Below, in pieces: positions 16,748 through 24,564 of a stretch of 64,000 nt of DNA. The stretch spans positions 186,001 to 250,000 of the forward strand of contig CALARK010000021.1 in assembly GCA_937888595.1 (NCBI GenBank), given 5' to 3'. Within the stretch, counting starts at the first letter, position 1. Each line of letters begins with the position of its first letter. This DNA comes from an uncultured Sterolibacteriaceae bacterium. GTDB taxonomy: Bacteria > Pseudomonadota > Gammaproteobacteria > Burkholderiales > Rhodocyclaceae. The notes under the pieces are model-generated. The model made no database searches, had not been told where the DNA came from, and saw only the letters and a program-made list of their open reading frames with translations. Position numbers and translations under genes: made by a program.

Positions 16748-17361
16748 GCCGGATACCCGAATGCGCGCAGCAACAGCGCGGTCTCGCAGAGCGGCAGGCC
16801 GACGATGCCGGAATGGCTGCCGCGGATTTCCTCGACGAAGACCGCGGCGCGGCCCTGGATGCCATAGGCACCTGCCTTGTCGCGCGGCTCGCCGCTGGCG
16901 ACGTAGCGGCGGATTTCCTCTGCTCCGAGCGGGCGGAACCTGACTTCGCTCGTCGACAACCGCGTTTCGAGGCGATCTCCATAAGCGAGCGCGATGGCAG
17001 TCAGGACGCGATGGGTGCGGCCAGACAGGCGGGCGAGAATGGCCGCCGCATCGGCATCGTCGACCGGCTTGCCGACGATGGCGCCCTCGACATCGAGGGT
17101 CGTATCCGCCGCCAGCACGGGGCGCGGCGGCAGGCGGCGCATGGCCAGCAACTGCGTACCGTGACGCGCCTTGGCCTCCGCAACGCGCAACGCATACGCA
17201 TCGGGCGCTTCGCCCGGCAGCGGATCCTCGCAGATTTCGGGATCGGCGCGCATGCCGCTACGGAAGAGCAGCAGGTCGAAGCGCACGCCGATCTGCGTCA
17301 GCAGCTCGCGGCGGCGCGGGCTTTGCGAGGCGAGATAGATGCGCGGTTCGAGCGTGGTCAT
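16744..17361 (-). CDS. maf: Maf-family nucleoside triphosphate pyrophosphatase (YhdE type)
   Basis: 205 residues. It shows the Maf start YLASQSPRRRELL, the catalytic aspartate in LAADTTLDVEG, GKPVDDADAAAIL, SGRTHRVLTAIAL and the YVASGEP-DKAGAYGIQG signature. The full DKAGAYGIQG run and the spacing resemble E. coli YhdE (dTTP/UTP pyrophosphatase) more than the 7-methyl-GTP-specific YceF. Role: removing non-canonical or excess pyrimidine nucleotides. It sits 90 bp after rlmH and is coupled to rng by overlap. Confidence 0.93.
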   Translation of the reverse strand: MTTLEPRIYLASQSPRRRELLTQIGVRFDLLLFRSGMRADPEICEDPLPGEAPDAYALRVAEAKARHGTQLLAMRRLPPRPVLAADTTLDVEGAIVGKPVDDADAAAILARLSGRTHRVLTAIALAYGDRLETRLSTSEVRFRPLGAEEIRRYVASGEPRDKAGAYGIQGRAAVFVEEIRGSHSGIVGLPLCETALLLRAFGYPA

Positions 17362-17451
17362 GGCGATGGCCTCGAAGGACCGCCCCAGGCAGCCATACGC
17401 CTGCCTGTGGGGGAAAGCGAGCCGGATTTGCGAGCGTAGGGGGCCATATTT

Positions 17452-17922
17452 TCAGTCGCGATGGTAAGGGTGGCCGGCATTGAGGCTGTGAGCGCGATAG
17501 AGCGCCTCCGCCAGCATGACGCGCGCCAGGCCGTGCGGCAGGGTCAGCGAGGAGAGACGCATGCTCTCATGGGCGGAACGCTTGAGCTCGTGGTCGAGCC
17601 CGTCCGGGCCGCCGATCAGGAAGGCAACGTCGTCGCCATGGCCTTGCCAATGCACGAGGTTATCGGCCAGCGTACGCGTATCCGGCGCCGTGCCGCGTTC
17701 GTCCATGGCAACACGCCGGCAGCGTGCCGGCAGTGCCGACTCGATGCGCTTCGCCTCGGCGGCCATCATCGCCTCGACGGTCTTGCCGGTGGTGCGCGGT
17801 TCAGGCTTGATTTCGACCAGTTCGAGCGGCAGCTCGCGCGGCATGCGCTTCGCGTATTCGGCGAAGCCGGCATTCATCCACTCCGGCAGGCGGTTGCCGA
17901 CGGCCACCACGATCAGTCTCAA
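17452..17922 (-). CDS. rlmH: 23S rRNA pseudouridine-1915 N3-methyltransferase RlmH
   Basis: 156 residues, SPOUT-class methyltransferase acting on pseudouridine 1915 of 23S rRNA in the assembled 70S ribosome. Motifs are RLIVVAVGNRLPEWM, the SAM-binding LIGGPDGLDHELK and C-terminal LPHGLARVMLAEALYRAHS...HPYHRD. Length equals that of E. coli RlmH if translation starts at the TTG at 17922; no in-frame ATG or GTG lies nearer the family start, so a rare TTG start is likely. It lies 10 bp after rsfS, consistent with an operon. Confidence 0.93.
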   Translation of the reverse strand: MRLIVVAVGNRLPEWMNAGFAEYAKRMPRELPLELVEIKPEPRTTGKTVEAMMAAEAKRIESALPARCRRVAMDERGTAPDTRTLADNLVHWQGHGDDVAFLIGGPDGLDHELKRSAHESMRLSSLTLPHGLARVMLAEALYRAHSLNAGHPYHRD

Positions 17923-17932
17923 GCCGGCCGCC

Positions 17933-18289
17933 TCACGCGTCCGCTGCCGTCCCCGCCGGCCGCTTCGGCTTCACCTGCCAGAGCGCTTCGAGGTCGTAGT
18001 AGGCGCGCGCCTTGGGCTGCATGACATGGAGGACGATCTCGCCGAGGTCGACGAGCACCCATTCGCCGCCGTCCTCGCCTTCGATGCCGATCACCTCGCC
18101 GCCGGCCTCGCGCACCTTGTCCGCGACGTTCTTCGCCAGAGCGCGTACCTGCCGGTTCGAATCGCCGGTGGCGATGACGACGCGCGCGAACATGTCGGAC
18201 AGCCTGCGCGTATTGATGACTTCGATGTCCTTGCCTTTGATGTCTTCGAGGGCGTTTACGACGATGCGTTGCAGTTTTCGGATGTCCAT
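17933..18289 (-). CDS. rsfS: Ribosomal silencing factor RsfS
   Basis: 118 residues of the RsfS/Iojap family, which binds ribosomal protein uL14 and blocks subunit joining under starvation. Motifs are VVNALEDIKGKDIEVINTR, FARVVIATGDSNRQVRALA, and EDGGEWVLVDLGEIVLHVMQP(K)AR-YYDLEALW. It starts three bases after the nadD stop. The C-terminal tail (KPKRPAGTAADA) includes a sequence vaguely like the dispersed 24-bp motif with one extra base; I do not count it as a copy. Confidence 0.95.
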   Translation of the reverse strand: MDIRKLQRIVVNALEDIKGKDIEVINTRRLSDMFARVVIATGDSNRQVRALAKNVADKVREAGGEVIGIEGEDGGEWVLVDLGEIVLHVMQPKARAYYDLEALWQVKPKRPAGTAADA

Positions 18290-18292
18290 GAA

Positions 18293-19096
18293 TCAGCGGG
18301 AATAAAGTTGATTGCGGCGAATATAGTCGAGAACCGGCGCCGGCAGCAATTCACGCAGTTGCTCGTCCGCAGCGCCGGCGGCCAGCAGCGTGCGCGCCTC
18401 GGTGGCCGAGACCGTGCCGGCGACGAGCTCGAAAGGGAAGATCCCCCCGGCCGGGCCACGCAAAAAGTGTTCGACTACGTCAAATCTCTCGCTACGCTCG
18501 GGACCGCCACTGCGTGGCGTCCTGCGCCCTTCGGGCTGGTCGGTGCCGGCGGGACGGCGCAAAGCCGGTCCACCGCCAACATGGAGACGGCGTGCGGCGA
18601 ATTCGGCAGCCAACGTGGCCGGTACTTCATCCAGCGGAAAGCCTGGCCGCGTCGCCACGGCGATATGGGCGAAGTCGAAGAGTTCGCGCCAGCGATGCCA
18701 GCCGGCCAGGCCGCGGAAAGCATCCGCACCCATCAGCAGGACGATCGTGCGGTCCGGCCCCAGTTCGCGGCGCAATCGGGCCAGCGTATCGACGGTGTAG
18801 CCCGGCGCACCGGCCTCGGCCTCGCTCGCGTCGAGCACGAAACGCGGCTCGCCGGCGATAGCGGCCCGCACCATGGCCACCCGGTCGGCGGGCGAGGCGC
18901 CCGGCGCATCGCGGTGCCACGGCCGGCCGGCGGGAATCCAGCGCACCTCGGCCAGGCCGAGGCGGTCGAGTGCCGTACGGGCCAGGGCCAGGTGGGCGAG
19001 GTGAACCGGGTCGAAGGTGCCGCCCATGATGCCCACAGCATCATTGCTGACGGTGCCTTCCGCATCATTCCTGGCGCTGCCGACCGACCCGCTCAT
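18293..19096 (-). CDS. nadD: Nicotinate-nucleotide adenylyltransferase with an extra internal segment
   Basis: 267 residues against about 210-225 usual. The core is clear: GGTFDPVHLAHL (25-36), RWIPAGRPWHR, a GADAF segment and the C-terminal SATEAR motif (230-235) before YIRRNQLYSR. It adenylates nicotinate mononucleotide in NAD synthesis. Residues about 174-213 form an Arg/Gly/Pro-rich insertion absent from the family as I know it. The DNA there (18458-18577) carries a hairpin, a CTCGCTACGCTCG element and a diverged 24-bp motif copy. The start chosen overlaps the upstream stop (ATGA); a GTG at residue 16 or 21 would trim the odd N-terminus. Confidence 0.9.
   Translation of the reverse strand: MSGSVGSARNDAEGTVSNDAVGIMGGTFDPVHLAHLALARTALDRLGLAEVRWIPAGRPWHRDAPGASPADRVAMVRAAIAGEPRFVLDASEAEAGAPGYTVDTLARLRRELGPDRTIVLLMGADAFRGLAGWHRWRELFDFAHIAVATRPGFPLDEVPATLAAEFAARRLHVGGGPALRRPAGTDQPEGRRTPRSGGPERSERFDVVEHFLRGPAGGIFPFELVAGTVSATEARTLLAAGAADEQLRELLPAPVLDYIRRNQLYSR
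18458..18577. repeat. Repeat-like insertion inside nadD
   Basis: About 120 bp that encode a non-family segment in NadD. They contain CTCGCTACGCTCG (18488-18500), a hairpin CGCCAC-TGC-GTGGCG (18505-18519), a small GCCC-TTC-GGGC hairpin and the diverged 24-bp motif (18539-18558). The insertion keeps the frame. Boundaries are estimated from loss of family similarity. Confidence 0.5.
18535..18558 (-). repeat. Dispersed 24-bp motif, diverged copy (18/24; 18/20 in the core)
   Basis: The A-run is replaced by GCTG, but the 20-bp core differs at only two positions. It lies within the extra segment of nadD and is read on the coding strand as RPAGTDQ. Confidence 0.6.
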
Positions 19097-19896
19097 GCGG
19101 TGGTGTCGGTGTGGAAGATGTCGCGGTAGCTGACGTAGATGCTCGCCGTCAATACCGGCGCGACGAGGAAAATCAGCAGCAGGCGCAAGGCGACGAAGGC
19201 GACGTCGAGCGCCACGCCGGCGACCTGGCCGATCACGATCAGGATCAGTCCGGGCACGAAGCCGGCCAGCACCAGTGCGGCGATGCTGAACATGGCCATC
19301 GCCCGCCAGTTGCGCCACGAGGCAACCGTGCTGAAGAACAGCGACTTGAAGGGGCTGACGCGGTCCCAGCCGACCAGGAAGGGGGCGAACCAGAACGCGA
19401 TGATGACCGGCGCGGCGAGCAGCAGCAGTCGCAGCAACGCCCCCAGCATGGCGGCCTCGGCAGCGGGATCGGCGGGTGTGGCGACTTCGCCCATGTTCGC
19501 GGCCCCCAGGGGATCGTTGATGCCGGAGAGCGGATCGGCACCGCCGTTCAGGGCGAGATTGAGCAGCACCAGCAATACCGCGCCGGCGAGCTGCAGCGCA
19601 CCGAGCCGCAGCATGGGCGGCAGGTTGCCGCTAATGCCGCGCAGCAGGTCCTTGCGGTTCGGCGGGCTGCCTTCATCGACGAGCCGGCAGCCATTGGCGA
19701 CGACCAGAGTCAGCAACGGCAGCAAGAGGGGCAGCACCACCGGCCCGATGCCGGGCAGCAACAGCACCAGCGTCTGCACCACCAGCAGGTAGAGCAGCGT
19801 CAGCGCGGTGATGAAGGGCGGATTGCGACGGAAGAGGCGAAAACCCTCGAACAGCCAGAATGTCCCGCGCGCGGCGGGCAGGCGACGTGCCTGCAT
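19093..19896 (-). CDS. BPSS1780-family membrane protein
   Basis: 267 residues. It begins QARRLPAARGTFWLFEGFRLFRRNPP, the conserved lead of this betaproteobacterial family, followed by about five or six membrane segments (TALTLLYLLVVQTLVLLLPGI; VVLPLLLPLLTLVVANG; QLAGAVLLVLLNLAL; LLLAAPVIIAFWFAPFLVGWD; FSIAALVLAGFVPGLILIVIG). The WFAPFLVGWDRVSPFKSLFFS segment is typical. No function is established; a transport or envelope role is only a guess. It overlaps nadD by four bases and heads the nadD-rsfS-rlmH-maf-rng run. Confidence 0.8.
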   Translation of the reverse strand: MQARRLPAARGTFWLFEGFRLFRRNPPFITALTLLYLLVVQTLVLLLPGIGPVVLPLLLPLLTLVVANGCRLVDEGSPPNRKDLLRGISGNLPPMLRLGALQLAGAVLLVLLNLALNGGADPLSGINDPLGAANMGEVATPADPAAEAAMLGALLRLLLLAAPVIIAFWFAPFLVGWDRVSPFKSLFFSTVASWRNWRAMAMFSIAALVLAGFVPGLILIVIGQVAGVALDVAFVALRLLLIFLVAPVLTASIYVSYRDIFHTDTTA

Positions 19897-19909
19897 GGCA
19901 ACAACCGGA

Positions 19910-20251
19910 TCAGAAGCTGTGGATGACCCACATCGGCACGGCGATGCGCTTGTCGCCGCCGGCGACCTCCTCGCGCACGAAGCCGCCGTCGCCCTTCGGA
20001 TCGACCAGATAGTAGGGGACGCCGTGCGGCGGCGTCACCTTGATCATGTAGAGCTTGCCGTTCATGCGGTATTCCTCGACCCGGTCCTCGCCGCGCCGCT
20101 TGATCGTGACCTGCGGCTCGAGCGCCGGATCCTCGACCATGCCCGGGGGGGGCGGAGGCGGCTCGGGCAGCGGTTCCAGATTGGGTGGCCGGGTCTGCGC
20201 AACGGCAGGCAGGGCGACGGCAAGCAACAGGGCGAACAGGGTTGGGCGCAT
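19910..20251 (-). CDS. DUF2782 exported protein
   Basis: 113 residues with a Sec signal (RPTLFALLLAVALPAVAQ), then a proline-rich stretch (LEPLPEPPPPPPG) and a small domain with PQVTIKRRGEDRVEEYRMNGKLYMIKVTPPHG-PYYLVD. This is the pattern of DUF2782, often encoded beside polA in beta- and gammaproteobacteria. Function unknown. It is 13 bp upstream of the BPSS1780-type gene and likely co-transcribed with it. Confidence 0.82.
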   Translation of the reverse strand: MRPTLFALLLAVALPAVAQTRPPNLEPLPEPPPPPPGMVEDPALEPQVTIKRRGEDRVEEYRMNGKLYMIKVTPPHGVPYYLVDPKGDGGFVREEVAGGDKRIAVPMWVIHSF

Positions 20252-20305
20252 GGTATCGGGTCCGTGTGGAGTACGGTTGCGGCTTTCGGAATGCCTTGAT
20301 TTTAT

Positions 20306-21034
20306 CTACAAATTCAGCAGCAAATCGTGCTCGGCCGGGATGCGTTCGAAACCCCGCGTTTCGTAATGTTTGAAGATCGCGGCGACGATGGCCTCCGGCT
20401 CGTCGATGATCTGGATCAGGTCCATGTCTTCGGGGTTGATCATGCCTTCCGTCAGCAGCCGGTCGCGGAACCAGTCGACGAGGCCGCTCCAGAACCCGTC
20501 GCCGACCAGGATCAGCGGCATGCGCGGCGTCTTGCTGGTCTGGATCAGCGTGAGCGATTCGAGCAACTCGTCGACCGTGCCGAAACCACCGGGCATCACC
20601 ACATAGGCGGCGGCGAAGCGCACGAACATGTATTTGCGCGCGAAGAAATGGCGAAAGCTTTGGGAGATGTCCTGGTAGGGATTGGACTGCTGCTCCATCG
20701 GCAGCTGGATGTTGAGGCCGATGCTGGGGCTTTTCCCGTAATAGGCGCCTTTGTTGGCCGCCTCCATCACGCCGGGCCCGCCGCCCGAGATCACCGAGAA
20801 GCCGGCATCCGAAAGCAGCCGGGCGATACGCTCGGTGAGCTGGTAATAAGGCGAATCGGGCTTGACGCGCGCGCTACCGAAGATCGACACCGCCGGCCGG
20901 ATCCCCGCCAGCCGTTCGGTCGCCTCGACGAACTCTGACATAATGCCGAACACCCGCCACGCCTCGCGCGACGTGGATGCCGGCGCGGCCAGACGCGGAT
21001 CGGCGATTTTGGGCAGCTTATCTTTTGCACTCAT
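20306..21034 (-). CDS. LOG-family nucleotide phosphoribohydrolase-like protein
   Basis: 242 residues from the ATG at 21034 (an in-frame GTG at 21043 would add three). It has the family signatures GGGPGVMEAANKGA and PGGFGTVDELLE, with AVSIFGSARVKPDSPYY before them. LOG proteins cleave nucleoside monophosphates to base and ribose-5-phosphate; bacterial members like PpnN act in nucleotide homeostasis. The start is only 28 bp from the divergent polA start, so promoters must overlap coding DNA. Confidence 0.9.
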   Translation of the reverse strand: MSAKDKLPKIADPRLAAPASTSREAWRVFGIMSEFVEATERLAGIRPAVSIFGSARVKPDSPYYQLTERIARLLSDAGFSVISGGGPGVMEAANKGAYYGKSPSIGLNIQLPMEQQSNPYQDISQSFRHFFARKYMFVRFAAAYVVMPGGFGTVDELLESLTLIQTSKTPRMPLILVGDGFWSGLVDWFRDRLLTEGMINPEDMDLIQIIDEPEAIVAAIFKHYETRGFERIPAEHDLLLNL

Positions 21035-21062
21035 TTTTCGCACTCATTCTGAACTTTCCCTC

Positions 21063-23780
21063 ATGCTCTTACTGGTTGACGGGTCTTCCTATTTATACCG
21101 CGCTTTTCATGCACTGCCCGACCTGCGCAATCATGCCAATGCGCCAACCGGCGCCATCAAGGGCGTGCTGTCCATGCTGCGCCGGCTGGTCGCCGACTAC
21201 CCGGCCGCCGACCGGCGCGCCGTCGTCTTCGACGCCAAAGGCAAGACCTTCCGCGACGACTGGTATCCCGACTACAAGGCGCACCGCCCCCCAATGCCGG
21301 ACGATCTCGCGGCACAGATCGCGCCGCTGCACGAGGCCATCCGGGCACTCGGCTGGCCACTGCTGTGCATCGCGGGCGTCGAGGCCGACGACGTGATCGG
21401 CACGCTCGCCGCTCAGGCCACGGCCCGCGGCGAGGATTGCGTGATCTCCACCGGCGACAAGGACCTCGCCCAGCTCGTCAACCGGCACGTCACGCTCGTC
21501 AACACGATGAGCGAGGAAACGCTCGATCCGGCCGGCGTGGCGGCCAAGTTCGGCGTGCCGCCCGAACGCATCATCGATTACCTCGCACTGGTCGGCGACA
21601 CGGTGGACAACGTGCCCGGCGTCGCCAAGGTCGGCCCCAAGACCGCCGTGAAGTGGCTCGACCAATACGGCTCGCTTGACGGCATCGTCGCCCATGCCGA
21701 TGAAATCAAGGGGGTGGCCGGCGAAAACCTGCGCCAGCATCTCGACTTCCTGCCACTGGGCCGCAAGCTTGTCACCGTCGCCTGCGATCTCGACCTGGGC
21801 GACGTCGAACTCTCACCCGCCGAACCGGACAAGAAAAAGCTGGCAACGCTCTACGCTGAACTCGATTTCAGGAGCTGGCTGAAAGAACTGAACGGAGAGT
21901 CTCCGGAAAAACCGGCTCCATCGAAAAAATCCGCCGTCCTGCCGGTGCCGACTTTTGACACCACGGAACCCGACCGCTCGGGATACGCGTGCATCCTCAC
22001 CAGTGCGCAACTCAACGACTGGCTGCAGCGCCTGAACCAGGCCGAATGCGTTTCCCTCGACACCGAGACGACCGCGCTCGAACCGATGGAAGCGAAGTTG
22101 GTCGGCCTCTCTTTCTGCATCGAGCCCGGTGCGGCGGCCTATCTGCCGCTCGGTCACCACTACGCCGGTGTTCCGGAACAGCTGCCGCTCGACGCCACGC
22201 TGCACAAGCTCAAGCCCTGGCTCGAATCGTCGCGCCACAGGAAGCTCGGCCAGCACCTCAAGTACGACCGCCACGTCTTCGCCAACCACGGCATCCGGCT
22301 GGCCGGCATCGTCGACGACACCCTGCTCGAATCCTACGTCCTCGAATCCGACCAGTCGCACGAGCTCGGGAATCTCGCCGAGCGCCACTGCGGGCTGAAG
22401 ACGATCAGCTACGACGACGTCACCGGGAAGGGGGCGAACCGCATCTCCTTCGCGCAGGTCGAGCTCGAACGTGCCGCGCAGTATGCGGCCGAGGACGCCG
22501 ACGTCACGCTGCAGGTGCATCAGGCACTGGCGCCGCGTCTTGCCGCCGAGGAAAAGCTGGATCAGCTCTACCGCAACATCGAACTGCCGGTCGCCGAAAT
22601 CCTCTTCCGCATGGAACGTCACGGCGTACTCATCGACACGCAGGCGCTGGCGCAACAGAGCGACGCCCTCGGTCGCCGGCTGATGGAAATCGAACAGGAA
22701 GCCCATCAACTCGCCGGCCAGCCCTTCAACCTCAACTCGCCCAAACAGCTCGCCGAAATCCTCTTCACGCAGCAGGGACTGCCGGTCGTCAAGAAAACGC
22801 CTTCCGGCACGCCCTCGACCGACGAGGAAGTGCTGACGAAGCTGGCGGAGGACTACCCGCTGCCGAAGCGGCTGCTCGAACATCGCACCCTCGCCAAGCT
22901 CAAGGGCACCTACACCGACAAGCTGCCGAAAATGGTCAATCCCGCCACCGGCCGCGTGCATACCAGCTTCTCGCAAGCCGTCGCCGTCACCGGCCGGCTC
23001 GCCTCGTCCGACCCGAACCTGCAGAACATCCCCATCCGCACGCCGGAAGGCCGCCGCATCCGCGCCGCCTTCGTCGCGCCACCCGGTCACCGTCTCGTCA
23101 GCGCCGACTATTCGCAAATCGAGCTGCGCATCATGGCGCACCTCTCGCAGGACGCCGGCCTGCTGAACGCCTTCGCACAGGGCGAGGACATCCACCGCGC
23201 CACCGCTGCCGAAGTCTTCGGCGTCACCCCGCTGGAAGTAAGCAACGAACAGCGCCGCGCCGCCAAGGCCATCAACTTCGGCCTCATCTACGGCATGAGC
23301 GCCTTCGGCCTCGCCAAACAGATCGACGTCGACCGCGGCTCCGCGCAGACCTACATGGACCGCTACTTCGCGCGCTATCCGGGCGTCGCCCACTATATGG
23401 AGGAAACACGGGCGGCAGCGAAAGAAAAGGGCTACGTCGAAACCGTCTTCGGCCGCCGCCTGTGGCTGCCCGACATCCGCTCATCGAATGTCGGCCGCCG
23501 GCAGGGTGCCGAACGCGCGGCGATCAACGCGCCGATGCAGGGTACCGCCGCCGACCTCATCAAGCTGGCGATGATCGCGGTACAGGGGTGGCTAAGCAAT
23601 GAGAGGCTGCAGTCACGGCTGATCCTGCAGGTGCATGACGAGTTGGTGCTTGAGGTGCCTGACGACGAACTCGCTGTCGTTAAAGAGGCGCTGCCAAAAT
23701 TGATGGCCGGCGTCGCCGGGCTATCGGTGCCGCTGTTGGCGGAAGTCGGTATCGGGTCTAACTGGGATGAAGCGCACTGA
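21063..23780 (+). CDS. polA: DNA polymerase I
   Basis: 905 residues, all three activities intact by motif. The 5'-3' exonuclease covers about 1-290 (LLLVDGSSYLYRAFHA; GDTVDNVPGVAKVGPKTA). The proofreading domain retains its metal residues (SLDTETTAL; HLKYDRH; YAAEDADVTLQ). The polymerase domain has SADYSQIELRIMAHLS, RRAAKAINFGLIYGMS and QVHDELVLEV. The linker between the first two domains contains AVLPVPTF, encoded by a near-perfect copy of the dispersed 24-bp motif. The gene converges on the FkbM gene with 7 bp between stops and no visible terminator. Confidence 0.98.
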   Translation: MLLLVDGSSYLYRAFHALPDLRNHANAPTGAIKGVLSMLRRLVADYPAADRRAVVFDAKGKTFRDDWYPDYKAHRPPMPDDLAAQIAPLHEAIRALGWPLLCIAGVEADDVIGTLAAQATARGEDCVISTGDKDLAQLVNRHVTLVNTMSEETLDPAGVAAKFGVPPERIIDYLALVGDTVDNVPGVAKVGPKTAVKWLDQYGSLDGIVAHADEIKGVAGENLRQHLDFLPLGRKLVTVACDLDLGDVELSPAEPDKKKLATLYAELDFRSWLKELNGESPEKPAPSKKSAVLPVPTFDTTEPDRSGYACILTSAQLNDWLQRLNQAECVSLDTETTALEPMEAKLVGLSFCIEPGAAAYLPLGHHYAGVPEQLPLDATLHKLKPWLESSRHRKLGQHLKYDRHVFANHGIRLAGIVDDTLLESYVLESDQSHELGNLAERHCGLKTISYDDVTGKGANRISFAQVELERAAQYAAEDADVTLQVHQALAPRLAAEEKLDQLYRNIELPVAEILFRMERHGVLIDTQALAQQSDALGRRLMEIEQEAHQLAGQPFNLNSPKQLAEILFTQQGLPVVKKTPSGTPSTDEEVLTKLAEDYPLPKRLLEHRTLAKLKGTYTDKLPKMVNPATGRVHTSFSQAVAVTGRLASSDPNLQNIPIRTPEGRRIRAAFVAPPGHRLVSADYSQIELRIMAHLSQDAGLLNAFAQGEDIHRATAAEVFGVTPLEVSNEQRRAAKAINFGLIYGMSAFGLAKQIDVDRGSAQTYMDRYFARYPGVAHYMEETRAAAKEKGYVETVFGRRLWLPDIRSSNVGRRQGAERAAINAPMQGTAADLIKLAMIAVQGWLSNERLQSRLILQVHDELVLEVPDDELAVVKEALPKLMAGVAGLSVPLLAEVGIGSNWDEAH
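21934..21957 (+). repeat. Dispersed 24-bp motif (23/24)
   Basis: Forward orientation inside polA, coding AVLPVPTF in the interdomain linker between the 5' nuclease and proofreading domains, where extra residues should be tolerated. Single mismatch in the centre (GGTGCC for GGCGCC). Confidence 0.9.
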
Positions 23781-23787
23781 AACTCTG

Positions 23788-24564
23788 CTATTGAGATAGC
23801 GCCTTTTCGCCTCGCCACTTCTTCCAGGCGCGGCGCAGATTGTGTGCAATTCTGGCAAAGCGTCGCTTCACGCGATGCCGGGCGTAGTAAATCGCATCGG
23901 TGACCGCTGCAGGAATCGAGCTACCTGTTCTCCGCACGTAAAAGTCATTGACATCGATGCTGTCGCGGTAAGCGTAACCATGGCTGACGAAGTAACTCTT
24001 GATGTCTGCAGGGCGGACTTTGGTATTCGACTCAACGACGACTACAGCGGGCTTCCAACGAGCGATATCGAATCCTCGCAGCACCTCCATTTCCGCCCCC
24101 TCCACATCGATGCTGACAAAATCGACTGAGGAAGCTCCTGCCTCCTCCAGCATCGAGTCCAGAGTTCGCGCCGGAACCGTCAAGGCCGTGGGCTGAAGAC
24201 CCATACCCGATATCCGTGCCGCATGGCTGTCCGTTAGCTTCGTAGTGGAATAAACCTCGCCGGCCTCCACTTGAAAGAAGGTGATTTCGTTCATCTCCGG
24301 CGAGCCTACGGCGGCACACTGGAACACGAGAGAGCGTGGGCGACTTGCCCGGCACAGATCAGCCTTTCGGGGATCGGGTTCGACCAGCACACCGGTCCAG
24401 CCGAGTTGCTCGAAATGGTAACTGTTGCTCAAGTTGACGCCGTCGTAGGCGCCTACATCCACGAAGAAGCCATGACTCCTTCCCCCGAAGAATGCATCCA
24501 GCCAGAGGTCCTCCCCATTCTGGGCACGAAAGGTGTTTGCTTCACTTCTTGACTCTGTGTTCAT
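23788..24564 (-). CDS. FkbM-family methyltransferase
   Basis: 258 residues. The SAM-binding region is FFVDVGAYDGVNLSNSYHFE with acidic VEPDPRKADLC; SSVDFVSIDVEGAEMEVLRGFD is the FkbM hallmark. Family members O-methylate sugars or glycopeptides. It overlaps fcl by four bases and closes the glycan locus, ending 7 bp from polA. The C-terminal 45 residues are very basic (RHRVKRRFARIAHNLRRAWKKWRG), suggesting membrane association. Acceptor unknown. Confidence 0.85.
   Translation of the reverse strand: MNTESRSEANTFRAQNGEDLWLDAFFGGRSHGFFVDVGAYDGVNLSNSYHFEQLGWTGVLVEPDPRKADLCRASRPRSLVFQCAAVGSPEMNEITFFQVEAGEVYSTTKLTDSHAARISGMGLQPTALTVPARTLDSMLEEAGASSVDFVSIDVEGAEMEVLRGFDIARWKPAVVVVESNTKVRPADIKSYFVSHGYAYRDSIDVNDFYVRRTGSSIPAAVTDAIYYARHRVKRRFARIAHNLRRAWKKWRGEKALSQ

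Noticed and set aside
17944..17968. Motif-like sequence at the end of rsfS
   Set aside because: Requires an extra base and several mismatches; left out of the count.
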